From JAVBNC01 sp031551765 (GTDB lineage: Bacteria > Desulfobacterota > Desulfovibrionia > Desulfovibrionales > Desulfovibrionaceae), in contig JAVBNC010000010.1 in the NCBI GenBank assembly GCA_031551765.1, forward strand, positions 28,838-92,837: DNA of 64,000 nucleotides, given 5' to 3'. Below are positions 63,985 through 64,000 of the stretch, piece after piece. Every line of letters begins with the position of its first letter. Position 1 is the first letter of the stretch. Below the pieces are notes generated by a model. It was not told the origin of the DNA. It saw nothing but the letters and a program-made list of their open reading frames with translations, and made no database searches. A program made the translations under genes and the position numbers.

Positions 63985-64000
63985 TAACTGGAGAGTTTGA
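63985..64000 (+). rRNA. rrs: 16S rRNA, first 16 bases (continues beyond the window)
   Basis: GGAGAGTTTGA at the window end matches the conserved start GAAGAGUUUGAUC of bacterial 16S rRNA. By alignment with E. coli position 6 at 63990, base 1 is near 63985. Confidence 0.85.

Noticed and set aside
1..64000. CRISPR array
   Set aside because: No regularly spaced direct repeats were seen; the only regular repeats are the protein-coding units at 20299-21423.

Overview
The window comes from a high-GC, Gram-negative, motile bacterium with an outer membrane. Gene content points to a sulfate-reducer-like member of Desulfovibrionaceae: a fused IspD-IspF, a che operon with a HEAT-repeat protein between cheB and cheR, split glycine decarboxylase subunits and a small dual-CxxC protein. 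This assignment is inferred from gene content, not from a database search.

Positions 1-23258 are the early half of an integrated phage-like element. A tyrosine integrase and an excisionase-like protein sit against the 3' end of a tRNA-Pro(CGG) gene (23259-23335), so one end of the element is there and the other lies left of the window. The element has a lambda-like plan. A leftward early operon (5433 to 1, minus strand) encodes small regulators, a DUF5131 protein and two DNA methyltransferases, one of them cut by the window edge. An immunity-like region (about 5450-6450) carries three copies of the operator TACG-N9-CGTA, two of them inside matched outward-facing promoters. A long rightward operon (6779-22135) encodes many small, often cysteine-rich proteins, a recombination module (zinc-ribbon protein, DUF1351, SSB, RdgC-like), a MazG-like protein, HNH and PD-(D/E)xK-like nucleases, an ADP-ribosyltransferase-like protein, an ASCH protein, a Lar-like antirestriction protein and a cytosine-C5 methyltransferase with 11 tandem repeats in its target-recognition region. 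No capsid, tail or lysis genes are seen, so late genes, if any, are outside.

From 23336 on is host chromosome. A chemotaxis operon (cheB, HEAT protein, cheR, ParA/ParC-like ATPase, CheW/ParP-like protein, cheY, cheA) ends at a strong terminator (32269-32298). Then come a GT4 glycosyltransferase, a minus-strand M81 metallopeptidase plus DcuC transporter pair, and a minus-strand block of argS, a SPOR protein, mlaEFDCA and ndk. The mla part has its own TTGCGC-17-TATAAT promoter. Further on are an M20 peptidase, a MITE-like palindromic element, a secreted protein, a VWA-OmpA protein, a glycine cleavage cluster (gcvH, gcvPA, gcvPB, lpd), a GT2 glycosyltransferase, ychF, ferritin, a CheY-like regulator, phosphoglucomutase, hisB-lipoprotein-hisA, ispDF, rnpB, an RraA-family gene and an RdgC-like pair. 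The window ends in the leader and first bases of a 16S rRNA gene.

The most unusual points are the three-operator switch, the repeat-rich C5 methyltransferase, an RdgC-like protein that is one gene in the phage but two genes in the host, two non-coding gaps of about 325 nt in the element, and two kinds of palindromic intergenic element in the host chromosome.
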